The position numbers and the translations under genes are program-made. Under the pieces are notes generated by a model, which did no database searches, was not told where the DNA came from, and was given only the letters and a program-made list of their open reading frames with translations. Shown here piece after piece: positions 1 to 7,108 of a DNA stretch of 13,369 nt (within the stretch, counting starts at the first letter, position 1; each line of letters starts with the position of its first letter). The stretch spans positions 1-13,369 of the forward strand of contig JAFWDX010000196.1 in the NCBI GenBank assembly GCA_017515945.1. The letters are read 5' to 3'. Source of the DNA: Blautia sp. GTDB taxonomy: Bacteria > Bacillota > Clostridia > Lachnospirales > Lachnospiraceae.

Positions 1-54
1 GGTTCCTTGACTCACACGTAAGTGCGAGTCAAGGAACCTGTCCCCCCTGACTCA
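1..54. repeat. Palindromic GAGTCA-type repeat with long hairpin at the window edge
   Basis: Bases 1-17 and 22-38 form a 17-bp inverted repeat with one mismatch around a GTAA loop. Bases 26-54 are one unit of the dispersed family that starts GAGTCA, contains GAACCTGTCCC and ends TGACTCA. The unit lies just downstream of the stop of the minus-strand peptide gene, so it could end that transcript, but any U-tract would fall outside the window. Related units occur at 7023-7051, 7144-7191, 9066-9094 and 9849-9947. Confidence 0.75.
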
Positions 55-78
55 TGGAACCGCCCCCGACTTATTTTC

Positions 79-297
79 TTATTTTTTTATCTCCGGATCC
101 ACAGGCATTCCGTCCACAAGTCCCTGAGCCGCATTCACCAGCTCTGCTTCATCATCGGAGATCCTGGAAAAGGGAAAGGCAATAACCTTGGAAGAAGAAG
201 AGGTCTGCTGGCCGAAAAGTCTGCTTGCCAGTCTGGCCTTAAGGTCAGTATTTCTGGAAAAATCTGTTTTCGAAAGTGCTTTTTCTAAGTTTGTCAT
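79..297 (-). CDS. Small putative exported precursor peptide, double-glycine-like leader (NHLM-associated)
   Basis: The gene encodes 72 residues with an ATG at 297 and a strong GGAGG at 306-310, eight bases upstream, so it is very likely translated. The N-terminal 45 residues are basic and hydrophilic with no hydrophobic signal peptide. Residues 46-59 read ISDDEAELVNAAQG, which resembles the acidic end of NHLP/double-glycine leaders cut by C39 peptidases. The remaining tail, LVDGMPVDPEIKK (60-72), has no Cys, Ser or Thr, which argues against a lanthipeptide or azole product. It lies downstream of, and on the same strand as, two ABC exporters and a mini-adaptor, from which insertion elements separate it. 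I infer that it is their cargo, perhaps a short unmodified signalling or bacteriocin-like peptide. I do not recognise a named family, and the cleavage site is a guess. Confidence 0.72.
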   Translation of the reverse strand: MTNLEKALSKTDFSRNTDLKARLASRLFGQQTSSSSKVIAFPFSRISDDEAELVNAAQGLVDGMPVDPEIKK

Positions 298-400
298 TTT
301 TGTTTCCTCCTTTTGCCGTTGTCCGGCGCTTTTCTCATCTGTATATTATTCTTGCTGCTGTATCTTTTTACGCTGCACATTGTCTGCAGCCGTCCGGCCG

Positions 401-520
401 CAGGTCCTTCCGCCGCATTGGAAATGCGCCTCCCAGGGGACGCCTTCGGTGTGGCCTTGGCTGTTGGGCCTTTGTTCCGCCCACCTGCCAGTAAATGCGA
501 GGTGCTGACGGAACAGTTAT
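401..520 (-). repeat. Degenerate copy of the IS66-like MITE
   Basis: The right edge (491-520) reads GTAAATGCGAGGTGCTGA, then a variant of the terminal repeat ending GAACAGTTAT instead of GAACAGTTAC. Inner segments (CTTCGGTGTGGCCTTG and the GCATTGGAAATGCG area) match the reverse complement of the full copy at 11238-11444. The opposite terminal repeat is not found, so the left boundary is approximate and the copy is probably truncated or decayed. It points opposite to the copy at 593-737. Confidence 0.65.
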
Positions 521-592
521 GATTCCTTTCAGTAATATATACGGTCCTGTTCCGGTCTGTCCACGATTATGAGAAAAATAAGTAGACCTAAG

Positions 593-737
593 GTAACTGT
601 TCAGTCAGCACCTCGCATTTACTGCGAGGTGCGTGGAACAAAAGCTCAACAGCCAAGGCCATGCGCACTTCCAATGCGACGAAAGGAGCCTGCGCCTGGC
701 CTCGTAACTGTGAAGGAGCTTGTGACTGAACAGTTAC
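593..737. mobile_element. Complete IS66-like MITE (145 bp) with 8-bp target duplication
   Basis: The element begins GTAACTGTTCAGTCA (593-607) and ends TGACTGAACAGTTAC (723-737), a perfect 15-bp terminal inverted repeat. It is flanked by identical GACCTAAG copies at 585-592 and 738-745, a textbook 8-bp target-site duplication. It encodes no transposase. IS66-family elements are known for ends starting GTAA and 8-bp duplications, so mobilisation by an IS66 transposase elsewhere in the genome is a reasonable inference. The insertion lies 9 bp beyond the stop of the 724-aa transporter gene. The intact duplication suggests that this is one of the younger copies. Confidence 0.88.
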
Positions 738-754
738 GACCTAAGCAGATCGGA

Positions 755-2929
755 TCATAACTGCTGCCGCGCGACCATGTCAGCGAAAAGTCCGTTCATT
801 TTCATCAGCTCTTCGTAGGTACCCTCCTCCTGCACCTTGCCGCCGTCGATATACAGGATCCGGTTGCAGCTGCGGATGGTGGAGAGTCTGTGCGCGATGA
901 CCAGCCTGGTGCAGTGGAGCGCATCGAGGGACTGAGTGATCTTTTTCTGGGCAATGTTGTCCAGGGCGGAGGTCGCTTCGTCAAAGATGAGGATCGACGG
1001 TTTTGGCGCGATGGCCCTGGCGATCATCAGGCGCTGTTTCTGTCCGCCGGATATCCCGCCCTGGCCTTCGGAGATCATGGTGTGCATCCCCATGGGCATC
1101 GCGCGGATGTCGTCAGCGATGCAGGCTGTTTCGGCGGCTTCCCAGGCTTCGTCCATCGTCAGCGAGGAAGCGGACAGCGCAATGTTTTCATAGATGGAAT
1201 TATTAAAAAGCCCGCTGCTCTGCATCACGGTACCGATCTTGCGGCGCAGGGATTTGAGGTCGATCTGATTCAGGTTTTTGCCGTCATAAAAGATGGCACC
1301 CAGCTCAGGCTTTTCAAAACCGAGCAGCAGACGGACCAGTGTGGATTTGCCGCATCCGGACGGGCCGACGATCGCCACATATTCACCGGCGTGGATCTTT
1401 AAGGACAGGTTGTCGATGATCTTAGGGCCATCCTTGACATAACGGAAAGTCACATTGTTGATCTCGATATTTCCCTTGAGGCTGGTCAGGACTTTCTTGC
1501 GTTCTCCTGTCTCCGGAACGGTAACAAGGATCGGGCGCGCCATATCCAGCACGGGCTTGATCCGGGCAAAGACCATGACGACAGAGACGAGAGAGGCAAA
1601 TGCCCCCATCACCATGCCATAGGCCTGATTGAAAGCCATATAATCGCTCATGCTTACGGCGCTGTTGAGCGCGATCGAGTAGAGTATGATGGTGCCGACC
1701 AGACGGATGCCTTCGGTGATCACACCGTTGACCTTGAGCAGGAGCGGCGGATTGTACCGCAGGGAAGCGCCCTGGTTAAAGGATCTGGCCCAGTGGGCGA
1801 ACATGCGTTTTTCGGCGCCTGCCAGGCGGATCTTCTGGATCCCGTTTACCAGTGCAAAGGAGAGGCCCAGCGTTTTGGCCTCGACCTCCATGATCTTTTT
1901 CTGCCGGACAGTCTCCAGGATCATGTTGAGTGTGGAGAAACCAAGCGTGGCAAATATGATCAGCAAGGAGGGCACCACCAACACACGTGCGTACTGGAAA
2001 ATCTTTGTGACATATAACAGCGAGACAAGCGATGTCAACCCGGATGAAAGCACTGCGCTGACCAGTGAGGAACACAGTGAGTTGACGGACTGCATGCGCG
2101 AAGAAAGCTCGCCGGAATTATATTCTCTGAAAAATTCAGGCGGCAGGGATAAAACCCTCATCATGGCCGCGGACTCGATATTGAGCTGGAGCCTGGTCTG
2201 GACACAGCCGCTGATGAGGTTGCTGCCGGCACTGATCACGATGCTGCTCAGCCGTACGCAGATCATGAAAACAGCCATGGCGGACAGCACGGAAATCTTA
2301 CCGCTGTCCAGCACCACGCCGAAGAGCAGACTGGTGAGATCCGGCAGGATATTCGCGACCAGGGTCGTCAGGAGCGTGACGCTGACGATCAGGGCGATAT
2401 CCGAAAAATGCAGACAGTCCACGATATAGCGGAAAAGCATGGGTATGGACAGCTTTGTCTGCGGAAACGGATGGTAAAAGCAGTAGGCGTCCTCCCGGAT
2501 CTTTTTCATGGACTTACGTGTGATCCAGTATGTCTCCCCTGCGGAAGGATCATAACAGCGGTACCCGAACGGAAAAGAGGGGATCAGAGCCACCGGTGAG
2601 CCGTCCTCCTGCCGGAAGCCGAGAAAAGCGCCGATCGCGTCATTGTACCAGTTCCCGTCCAGCTTGATCCTGCGGTACATCATACCCTGGGGATGGAGGA
2701 TGTATTCCATCTGATCCTCCAGGTCCGTGATGGTCTCGGGTACCTTTTGATATTTCAGATGATAATACCGGAGGATCTTCTCCAGCGTATCAGCTGTCAG
2801 GACCCGGTCGTCCTGCATATAAGCATGCTGTTTTCCCAGGACCGTGTCCGCCGCTTCGTGCAGGACATCGGAAAACAGCTGGTCGTCCACCGTCACTCGC
2901 TGACGGATCTGTTCATCAAACCAGTTCAC
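755..2929 (-). CDS. NHLM-type peptide-export ABC transporter permease/ATPase (second ABC subunit)
   Basis: This 724-residue half-transporter has an N-terminal cytosolic extension (about 1-165) with no C39 signature, a six-helix exporter membrane domain (about 175-460) and a C-terminal nucleotide-binding domain. In that domain the Walker A is GPSGCGKST (522-530), the Q-loop Gln is about 570, the signature is ISGGQ (626-630), the Walker B is SILIFDE (645-651) and the H-loop His is about 680, so it should hydrolyse ATP. NHLM bacteriocin systems are known to pair such a subunit with a C39-bearing partner, and that partner lies 31 bp upstream. The start is GTG at 2929, supported by GGAGG at 2936-2940. 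The extension probably corresponds to the variable N-terminal region of this family. It acts in the cytoplasmic membrane, most likely as a heterodimer with its neighbour; the heterodimer is inferred. Confidence 0.9.
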   Translation of the reverse strand: MNWFDEQIRQRVTVDDQLFSDVLHEAADTVLGKQHAYMQDDRVLTADTLEKILRYYHLKYQKVPETITDLEDQMEYILHPQGMMYRRIKLDGNWYNDAIGAFLGFRQEDGSPVALIPSFPFGYRCYDPSAGETYWITRKSMKKIREDAYCFYHPFPQTKLSIPMLFRYIVDCLHFSDIALIVSVTLLTTLVANILPDLTSLLFGVVLDSGKISVLSAMAVFMICVRLSSIVISAGSNLISGCVQTRLQLNIESAAMMRVLSLPPEFFREYNSGELSSRMQSVNSLCSSLVSAVLSSGLTSLVSLLYVTKIFQYARVLVVPSLLIIFATLGFSTLNMILETVRQKKIMEVEAKTLGLSFALVNGIQKIRLAGAEKRMFAHWARSFNQGASLRYNPPLLLKVNGVITEGIRLVGTIILYSIALNSAVSMSDYMAFNQAYGMVMGAFASLVSVVMVFARIKPVLDMARPILVTVPETGERKKVLTSLKGNIEINNVTFRYVKDGPKIIDNLSLKIHAGEYVAIVGPSGCGKSTLVRLLLGFEKPELGAIFYDGKNLNQIDLKSLRRKIGTVMQSSGLFNNSIYENIALSASSLTMDEAWEAAETACIADDIRAMPMGMHTMISEGQGGISGGQKQRLMIARAIAPKPSILIFDEATSALDNIAQKKITQSLDALHCTRLVIAHRLSTIRSCNRILYIDGGKVQEEGTYEELMKMNGLFADMVARQQL

Positions 2930-2960
2930 AGGTTACCTCCAGTTTAATTATCCGTTTTCC

Positions 2961-5147
2961 CTATTCGTTGGTGACCAGAGATGTATACAGGCCTCCTTTG
3001 GCAAAGAGCTCCTCATGGGTGCCCCTTTCCACGACCCGGCCGTGATCAAGCACGATGATCTCATCACAGTCTCTGATGGTGGAGAGCCTGTGGGCGACGA
3101 CGATACAGGTGATCCCCCGCTCCGAGATGGCTTTGACCGCGTTGTATTCCGTCTTTGCGTCCAGGGCGGAGGTGGCCTCATCCAGGATCAGGATCGTAGG
3201 ATCCTGCGCCAGGACTCTCGCGAGCTCGAGCCGCTGGCGCTGACCGCCGGACAGATCCATGCCGCCCTCTGTCAGGCGGCTTTCGTACCCGCCCTCCCTT
3301 TTCATGATATCCTCATGGATCTGGGCGTCCCTCGCGGCGAGGATGACCTCAAAGTCCTCGATGGAGCTGTCCCACATACGGATATTCTGGGCGATGGTAT
3401 CCTCAAACAGGGTGATATCCTGATCCACTACCGCCAGGGATCCGGTCAGGATATTGCGGTCGATCTCCCCGATGGGCTTGCCGTCAAAGAGAATCTCGCC
3501 GCTCCATGGCTTATAAAGTCCGCTGATCAGCTTGGCCAGCGTGGATTTTCCGCATCCGGAGGAGCCGACAAAAGCCACCCGGCTGCCGGGTTTCATGGAC
3601 ATGCTGAAATTTGTGATCAGGGGAGGCTGCAGCGGCGCATAGCCGAAGGTGACATTTTTCAGCTCGATCTGCCCGCTCAGCTTGCGGTATTCGGTTTCTT
3701 CAGCTTTTTCTGCCGGCTGGTCGGCGGAGATGTCCGGATATTCCATGACATCCTCCACGCGCTCCATATCCGTACGCATCTCCTGCAGTGTCTGTCCGGC
3801 GCCGATCAGCGTGGACACAGGAGCGGTAAAGGATGCCAGGTAGGACTGGAAGGAAAGGATCATGCCGACAGTGAACTTGCCCTGGATGACAAGCCAGACA
3901 CCCAGGATCAGGATCATGACGCTGGAGGTTTCGGACAGGATCCTGGGAACAAGCCCGAGTGTGGTATCCAGTCTCTGAAACCGGATACGCTGCGTATTGA
4001 CGCTGGCCTGCAGTCCGGACCAGTTCCGGAAGAAGCCGTTTTCGGATCCGCTGGCTTTGATGGTCTCCACCATCCGGATCCCGGTCATGGTCACGCCGGT
4101 CAGCTTGCCTGAATCCCGCTGCTGGACTCTGGTGATATTCACGCGCATTCTGGACATGACCATGGAATTGATCAGATTGATCAGCATGCTGGAAATACCC
4201 ACCAGTGTCAGAAGGGGGCTTTGCTGCAGCATGATCGTGAGATATACGACCATCATCACGGTATTGAGCAGCAGAGGCGCAAAGGTGTTCACGAGCCGTT
4301 CAGCGATCGAGGCGTTGGTCATCTGACGCTGCAGCAGATCGTCGGCCATGCGCTGGGAAAAGAACTCCATGGGCAGGCGCAGCAGCTTCCACATGTAGGT
4401 CATGCTCCCGACCACGGACATCTTGGCCTGGATACGCAGGGAATAGATCGCCTGAAACCAGGAGGTCGTCAGATGAATGACGGTGAGGATCGACATCAGT
4501 ATGAGAAAGGGCATCACCCAGGACGGATTGTGCCCGACGATCAGTCTGTCCATGAAAACGCGGCTCATGGCCGGATCGATCAGGCCAAAGAGCGAAGTGA
4601 TAACAGACAGCAGTATGACAAAAAGGATGGCGGATCCTGCGCCGGTGAGCCTTTTTCTGGCAAAGGCCAGGGTGCTTTTGGGGGCTCCGGAGGGCGTGAA
4701 CTTTTCGGAGGGTGCCATCATGATGAAAATGCCGGTGAAGCCTTTGTCAAATTCCTCTTCGGTGAGGGTGATCTTGCCCCGGGCGGGATCATTGATATGG
4801 ACCTTGCCATGGCTGAAGCCGTCCAGCACCATGAAATGATTGAATTCCCAGTGGATGATGCAGGGAAAGGAGCCTTCCTCCTTGAGGACGGCAGGCTCCG
4901 CTTTGTAGGCATCCGCTTCCAGCCCGTAGCTGCGCGCGGCCAGCATGATGTTCCTGGCGTTTGAGCCGTCTCTGGAAACGCCGCAGTCACGGCGCACCTG
5001 CTCCAGAGGAATCCATTTGTCATAGTAAGCCAGGATCATTGTCAGGCAGGCGGCGCCGCATTCCAGGGCTTCGAGCTGCATCACAACAGGGACTTTGGCT
5101 GTTTTGTGCTGTACAGGCTGTTTGATTTTTTTTGATTGTGTATCCAT
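2961..5147 (-). CDS. C39 peptidase-containing peptide-export ABC transporter (NHLM/PCAT type)
   Basis: This 728-residue protein combines leader processing with export. The N-terminal C39 domain (about 18-150) has the expected active-site arrangement: Gln24, Cys30 in ECGAAC, His104 in the NHF block and Asp120 in NDP. An exporter membrane domain spans about 168-455. The nucleotide-binding domain has Walker A GSSGCGKST (528-536), a Q-loop Gln near 576, signature LSGGQ (632-636), Walker B ILILDE (652-657) and an H-loop His near 686. All catalytic residues look intact. Family knowledge predicts that it cuts the leader of a double-glycine-like precursor and pumps the tail out of the cell. The ATG at 5147 has GAGGT just upstream. 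Its 5' spacer consists almost entirely of insertion-element fragments. The likely substrate is the 72-aa peptide encoded at 79-297. Confidence 0.94.
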   Translation of the reverse strand: MDTQSKKIKQPVQHKTAKVPVVMQLEALECGAACLTMILAYYDKWIPLEQVRRDCGVSRDGSNARNIMLAARSYGLEADAYKAEPAVLKEEGSFPCIIHWEFNHFMVLDGFSHGKVHINDPARGKITLTEEEFDKGFTGIFIMMAPSEKFTPSGAPKSTLAFARKRLTGAGSAILFVILLSVITSLFGLIDPAMSRVFMDRLIVGHNPSWVMPFLILMSILTVIHLTTSWFQAIYSLRIQAKMSVVGSMTYMWKLLRLPMEFFSQRMADDLLQRQMTNASIAERLVNTFAPLLLNTVMMVVYLTIMLQQSPLLTLVGISSMLINLINSMVMSRMRVNITRVQQRDSGKLTGVTMTGIRMVETIKASGSENGFFRNWSGLQASVNTQRIRFQRLDTTLGLVPRILSETSSVMILILGVWLVIQGKFTVGMILSFQSYLASFTAPVSTLIGAGQTLQEMRTDMERVEDVMEYPDISADQPAEKAEETEYRKLSGQIELKNVTFGYAPLQPPLITNFSMSMKPGSRVAFVGSSGCGKSTLAKLISGLYKPWSGEILFDGKPIGEIDRNILTGSLAVVDQDITLFEDTIAQNIRMWDSSIEDFEVILAARDAQIHEDIMKREGGYESRLTEGGMDLSGGQRQRLELARVLAQDPTILILDEATSALDAKTEYNAVKAISERGITCIVVAHRLSTIRDCDEIIVLDHGRVVERGTHEELFAKGGLYTSLVTNE

Positions 5148-5167
5148 CAGCTACCTCAGATAACTTT

Positions 5168-5257
5168 GGGGCCTGGCTGTTCAACGTTTGTCTCAAGCAC
5201 CTGCCAGGGCACGCCTGCGGTGTCGCAGTAAATGCGAGGTGCTGACTGAACAGTTAC
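5168..5257 (-). repeat. Truncated IS66-like MITE copy
   Basis: This segment ends with GTAAATGCGAGGTGCTGA and the intact terminal repeat TGACTGAACAGTTAC (5243-5257). Going leftward it matches the reverse complement of the full 11238-11444 copy to about 5168, including the GCCTGGCTGTT and CACCTGCC blocks. The other terminus is missing. The copy stops about a dozen bases from the RBS of the C39 transporter gene, so it forms most of that gene's upstream region. Confidence 0.72.
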
Positions 5258-5264
5258 GGTTATT

Positions 5265-5338
5265 CTGCTTTTTCTCACGCACCTGCATTACATGTCTGCA
5301 GTGCCGCAGCAAATGCGAGGTGCTGACTGAACAGTTAC
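5265..5338 (-). repeat. Second truncated IS66-like MITE copy, in tandem
   Basis: This copy repeats the same right-hand end, TGACTGAACAGTTAC, at 5324-5338, exactly 81 bp from the end of the preceding copy and in the same orientation. It has the CACCTGC and GCAATGCG-like inner blocks with substitutions. Seven bases separate it from the stop codon of the mini-adaptor gene at 5346. The opposite terminus is absent, so these tandem ends may come from repeated insertion or from internal deletion. Confidence 0.72.
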
Positions 5339-5345
5339 GGGCGTT

Positions 5346-5828
5346 TCACGCTCTGCCGGAGAAAAAGAGAGAGATCGGTCTGAATGTCTGTGTGACGACG
5401 GTGGCTTCGTAGTCTCCGTCCTTCAGGGAGGTCGAAGACGTTAAAATACGGACGTTCTTGGCGGGAGAGAGATACCCGGTCCGGTACAGCGCGGGATCAT
5501 CTGAGGCATCCAGGGTTTTTTCCTGTGCCTCGGCAGTCAGGGCCTCCATCTCCACGTCGCCGATGGTGATCTCCACCTCTTCATCCGTCAGTCCGGTTTC
5601 ATCTGCCAGCACATAGCAGTAGACCACTCCGTTCCTGACCTGGGCAGGCACGGTGATACTGGTGATGATCTGCCCAAAGATGCCCCAGATCAGAAAGCCG
5701 GAGAGCAGCACGATGATCCCCAGCAGTACGAACCAGACGCCCGGTCCCGTCACCCGCAGGTAGTCGGTCAGCTGCTCGGGAGCGGAGAACTGCTCCAGGG
5801 TCTTCTTTCTGAATAATTCATTTTCCAT
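5346..5828 (-). CDS. Short NHLM secretion-protein-like membrane adaptor (HlyD-related)
   Basis: The 160-residue product starts with a short cytosolic segment containing FRKKTLEQFSAPEQL (6-20), a motif typical of NHLM bacteriocin secretion proteins. One transmembrane helix (about 31-52) and an extracytoplasmic domain of roughly 105 residues follow. The long coiled-coil hairpin of full HlyD adaptors is absent, but the end (DGDYEATVV, then PISLFF) looks like the normal C-terminal strand of the family. I therefore read it as a naturally short version for a single-membrane cell, not a truncation. The ATG at 5828 has AAAGGA seven bases upstream. It is the first gene of the exporter operon and probably supports the two ABC proteins at the outer face of the membrane. 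The exact role is unknown. Confidence 0.78.
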   Translation of the reverse strand: MENELFRKKTLEQFSAPEQLTDYLRVTGPGVWFVLLGIIVLLSGFLIWGIFGQIITSITVPAQVRNGVVYCYVLADETGLTDEEVEITIGDVEMEALTAEAQEKTLDASDDPALYRTGYLSPAKNVRILTSSTSLKDGDYEATVVTQTFRPISLFFSGRA

Positions 5829-5884
5829 TATGTTATCCTTTCACTTTCCGTTTGTACATTCTCCGCGGATCTGCTGATGTGTCT

Positions 5885-5939
5885 GAATCTCCGAACGATC
5901 TGTACGGAGATTCTATACGCGCCATCAGATCAATGGAAA
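5885..5939 (-). promoter_or_regulatory. Possible promoter and overlapping operator palindrome of the exporter operon
   Basis: A perfect 9-bp inverted repeat, GAATCTCCG at 5885-5893 and CGGAGATTC at 5905-5913, lies 57 bp upstream of the mini-adaptor start. On the minus strand a TATAGA -10-like box (5912-5917) and a weak TTTCCA -35-like box (5934-5939), 16 bp apart, would put transcription start inside the palindrome. That geometry fits a repressor operator. No U-tract follows, so it does not look like a terminator. The promoter boxes are weak and the reading is tentative. Confidence 0.4.
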
Positions 5940-5999
5940 ATGGACCTGCTTTTCCACGCGGTCCGGCCGGAGGTCCTGAATACGTGAAATCAAAGAGTA

Positions 6000-6938
6000 T
6001 CACGAATCGCGACTCTCCAGGATGTCAAGACCAAATTCTCCGGGCTTGAACCGTGGACAGACACTGTCCTCCGTGGCGATGACGGAGGCGGCTATACGTG
6101 TGCCGATCTCGCAGGCCTGGGCGAGTGTCTTCCCATAAGTCAGTCCGATAGTCACACCGGCACAGAAGGCATCCCCACAGCCTGTCGTATCGATCACGTC
6201 CACCTTTGGTGCATCGATCATACCGAGTTCGCCGCATAAAGAGGCATACACCGCACCTTCGTCGCCCATCGTCACAACCATTCGGCGGATGCCCGCCTGG
6301 CGGATCTTTTCCTGCAGTACGGGCAGGAGCTGTTCTTTGGAAAAGGAAGAGTAGTCCTCGGCAAAGAAGAGGCCTGCTTCCTGGAGATTGCAGACAAAGC
6401 AGGCGATTCTGGAAATCTGCCCCCGCCGCTCCAGGGCGATGGACATGTTGGAGACCAGTCCGTAGACATCCTTGCCATACTTTTCGGCGAGACGCAGGAC
6501 CTCCTCCAGGATAAAATCCTCGATGTCAACCTCGATGGCGATGCTGTCCGCACCTTGAAAGATCTCATCTCCCTGCTCCTGCAGGATATGCATGATCCCT
6601 GTCAGGTCCGGCCGGCGGGAGATCGACGCGACGACATCGCCGTTATTGTCAAAGACCGCCAGCCAGGTGCCCATCCCGTCCGGAACCCGCCGGATATAGT
6701 CTGTATTCACATGGTGGCGTCTCAGTCTCTCGAGCACGTCGGTGCCGAGACCGGTGTCGTCCACCAGACTGACAAAAGTGGGATGCAGGTCGATGTTGGC
6801 GATATCCTCGACCAGGTTGCGGCTGACACCGCCATGTACCTGCTGCACCCGGCCCGCGTTGCGTCCTGCCGGGATGTACTGTGCCAGAGGGTATCCTTTG
6901 ATATCGACAAATACGGAACCGATTACGACAATGCCCAT
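6000..6938 (-). CDS. PfkB-family carbohydrate/nucleoside kinase, pseudouridine-kinase-like
   Basis: The 312-residue protein is a complete ribokinase-fold enzyme. It begins MGIVVIGSVFVDI, carries the first PfkB motif as GGVSRNLVEDIANI (36-49) and the second as DTTGCGDAFCAG (250-261), with Asp256 as the expected catalytic base. The first motif, with Arg-Asn directly after GGVS, resembles PsuK-type pseudouridine kinases more than ribokinases, but no PsuG glycosidase is adjacent, so the substrate remains open. The motif has Cys254 where GAGD is most usual. The ATG at 6938 has AAAGGAGG seven bases upstream and a good promoter. It is divergent from the glucuronidase gene and 171 bp upstream of the exporter operon. 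A role as an orphan sugar kinase is equally possible. Confidence 0.85.
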   Translation of the reverse strand: MGIVVIGSVFVDIKGYPLAQYIPAGRNAGRVQQVHGGVSRNLVEDIANIDLHPTFVSLVDDTGLGTDVLERLRRHHVNTDYIRRVPDGMGTWLAVFDNNGDVVASISRRPDLTGIMHILQEQGDEIFQGADSIAIEVDIEDFILEEVLRLAEKYGKDVYGLVSNMSIALERRGQISRIACFVCNLQEAGLFFAEDYSSFSKEQLLPVLQEKIRQAGIRRMVVTMGDEGAVYASLCGELGMIDAPKVDVIDTTGCGDAFCAGVTIGLTYGKTLAQACEIGTRIAASVIATEDSVCPRFKPGEFGLDILESRDS

Positions 6939-6983
6939 GGAATGGCCTCCTTTGTTTTCGGTTTTACATAATATATGGATAAT

Positions 6984-7012
6984 ATTTTAATCTGAATGCG
7001 TCCTTGCGTCAA
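6984..7012 (-). promoter_or_regulatory. Sigma-A-type promoter of the PfkB kinase gene
   Basis: On the minus strand TTGACG (7007-7012) and TAAAAT (6984-6989) are separated by exactly 17 bp. This predicts a start near 6977 and a leader of about 40 nt ending in the strong RBS of the kinase. The -35 box lies 11 bp from the first palindromic repeat unit at 7023. Confidence 0.7.
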
Positions 7013-7022
7013 GCGCAACACG

Positions 7023-7051
7023 TGAGTCAGGGGGACAGGTTCCTTGACTCA
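7023..7051. repeat. Palindromic TGAGTCA/TGACTCA repeat unit
   Basis: The unit begins TGAGTCAGGGGGACAGG and ends TTCCTTGACTCA. The 7-bp ends are exactly complementary and the inner bases extend the stem with wobble pairs. It is identical to bases 7144-7172. It sits between the kinase promoter and the glucuronidase upstream region. Confidence 0.8.
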
Positions 7052-7108
7052 TTATAGGGTCAGAACCAATCAGAGTTCGTGCTTCCATTCAACTCACAAT
7101 ACCGGTTG

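Larger units (their letters stand above)
298..754. other. Gene-free spacer between exporter and peptide genes, largely insertion-element DNA
   Basis: No convincing coding sequence is seen on either strand in this 457-bp spacer. It holds the RBS of the peptide gene (306-310), a degenerate reverse copy of the IS66-like element (about 401-520), a short AT-richer stretch without recognised signals (521-584) and a complete element with its 8-bp target duplication (585-745). I found no convincing separate promoter for the peptide gene, so it may depend on read-through from the exporter operon. Confidence 0.7.

Noticed and set aside
22..508. Overlapping plus-strand frames opposite the 72-aa peptide and in the MITE
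   Set aside because: No RBS fits, they run through repeat DNA, and the minus-strand peptide has a strong RBS.
3015..4112. 365-codon plus-strand open frame opposite the C39 transporter gene
   Set aside because: It is antisense to a gene with intact catalytic motifs, has low-complexity His/Asp/Gly-rich composition and no matching RBS.
5346..5828. Adaptor gene truncated by the MITE just downstream
   Set aside because: The protein ends in a family-like C-terminal strand (PISLFF) and stops seven bases before the element, so a naturally short protein is more likely; left open as a check in the findings.
5942..5975. GGACCT/AGGTCC hairpin with TCCGGCCGGA core as a terminator of the PfkB kinase gene
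   Set aside because: No T-run follows on the minus strand and the pairing is short, so the call would be unsupported.
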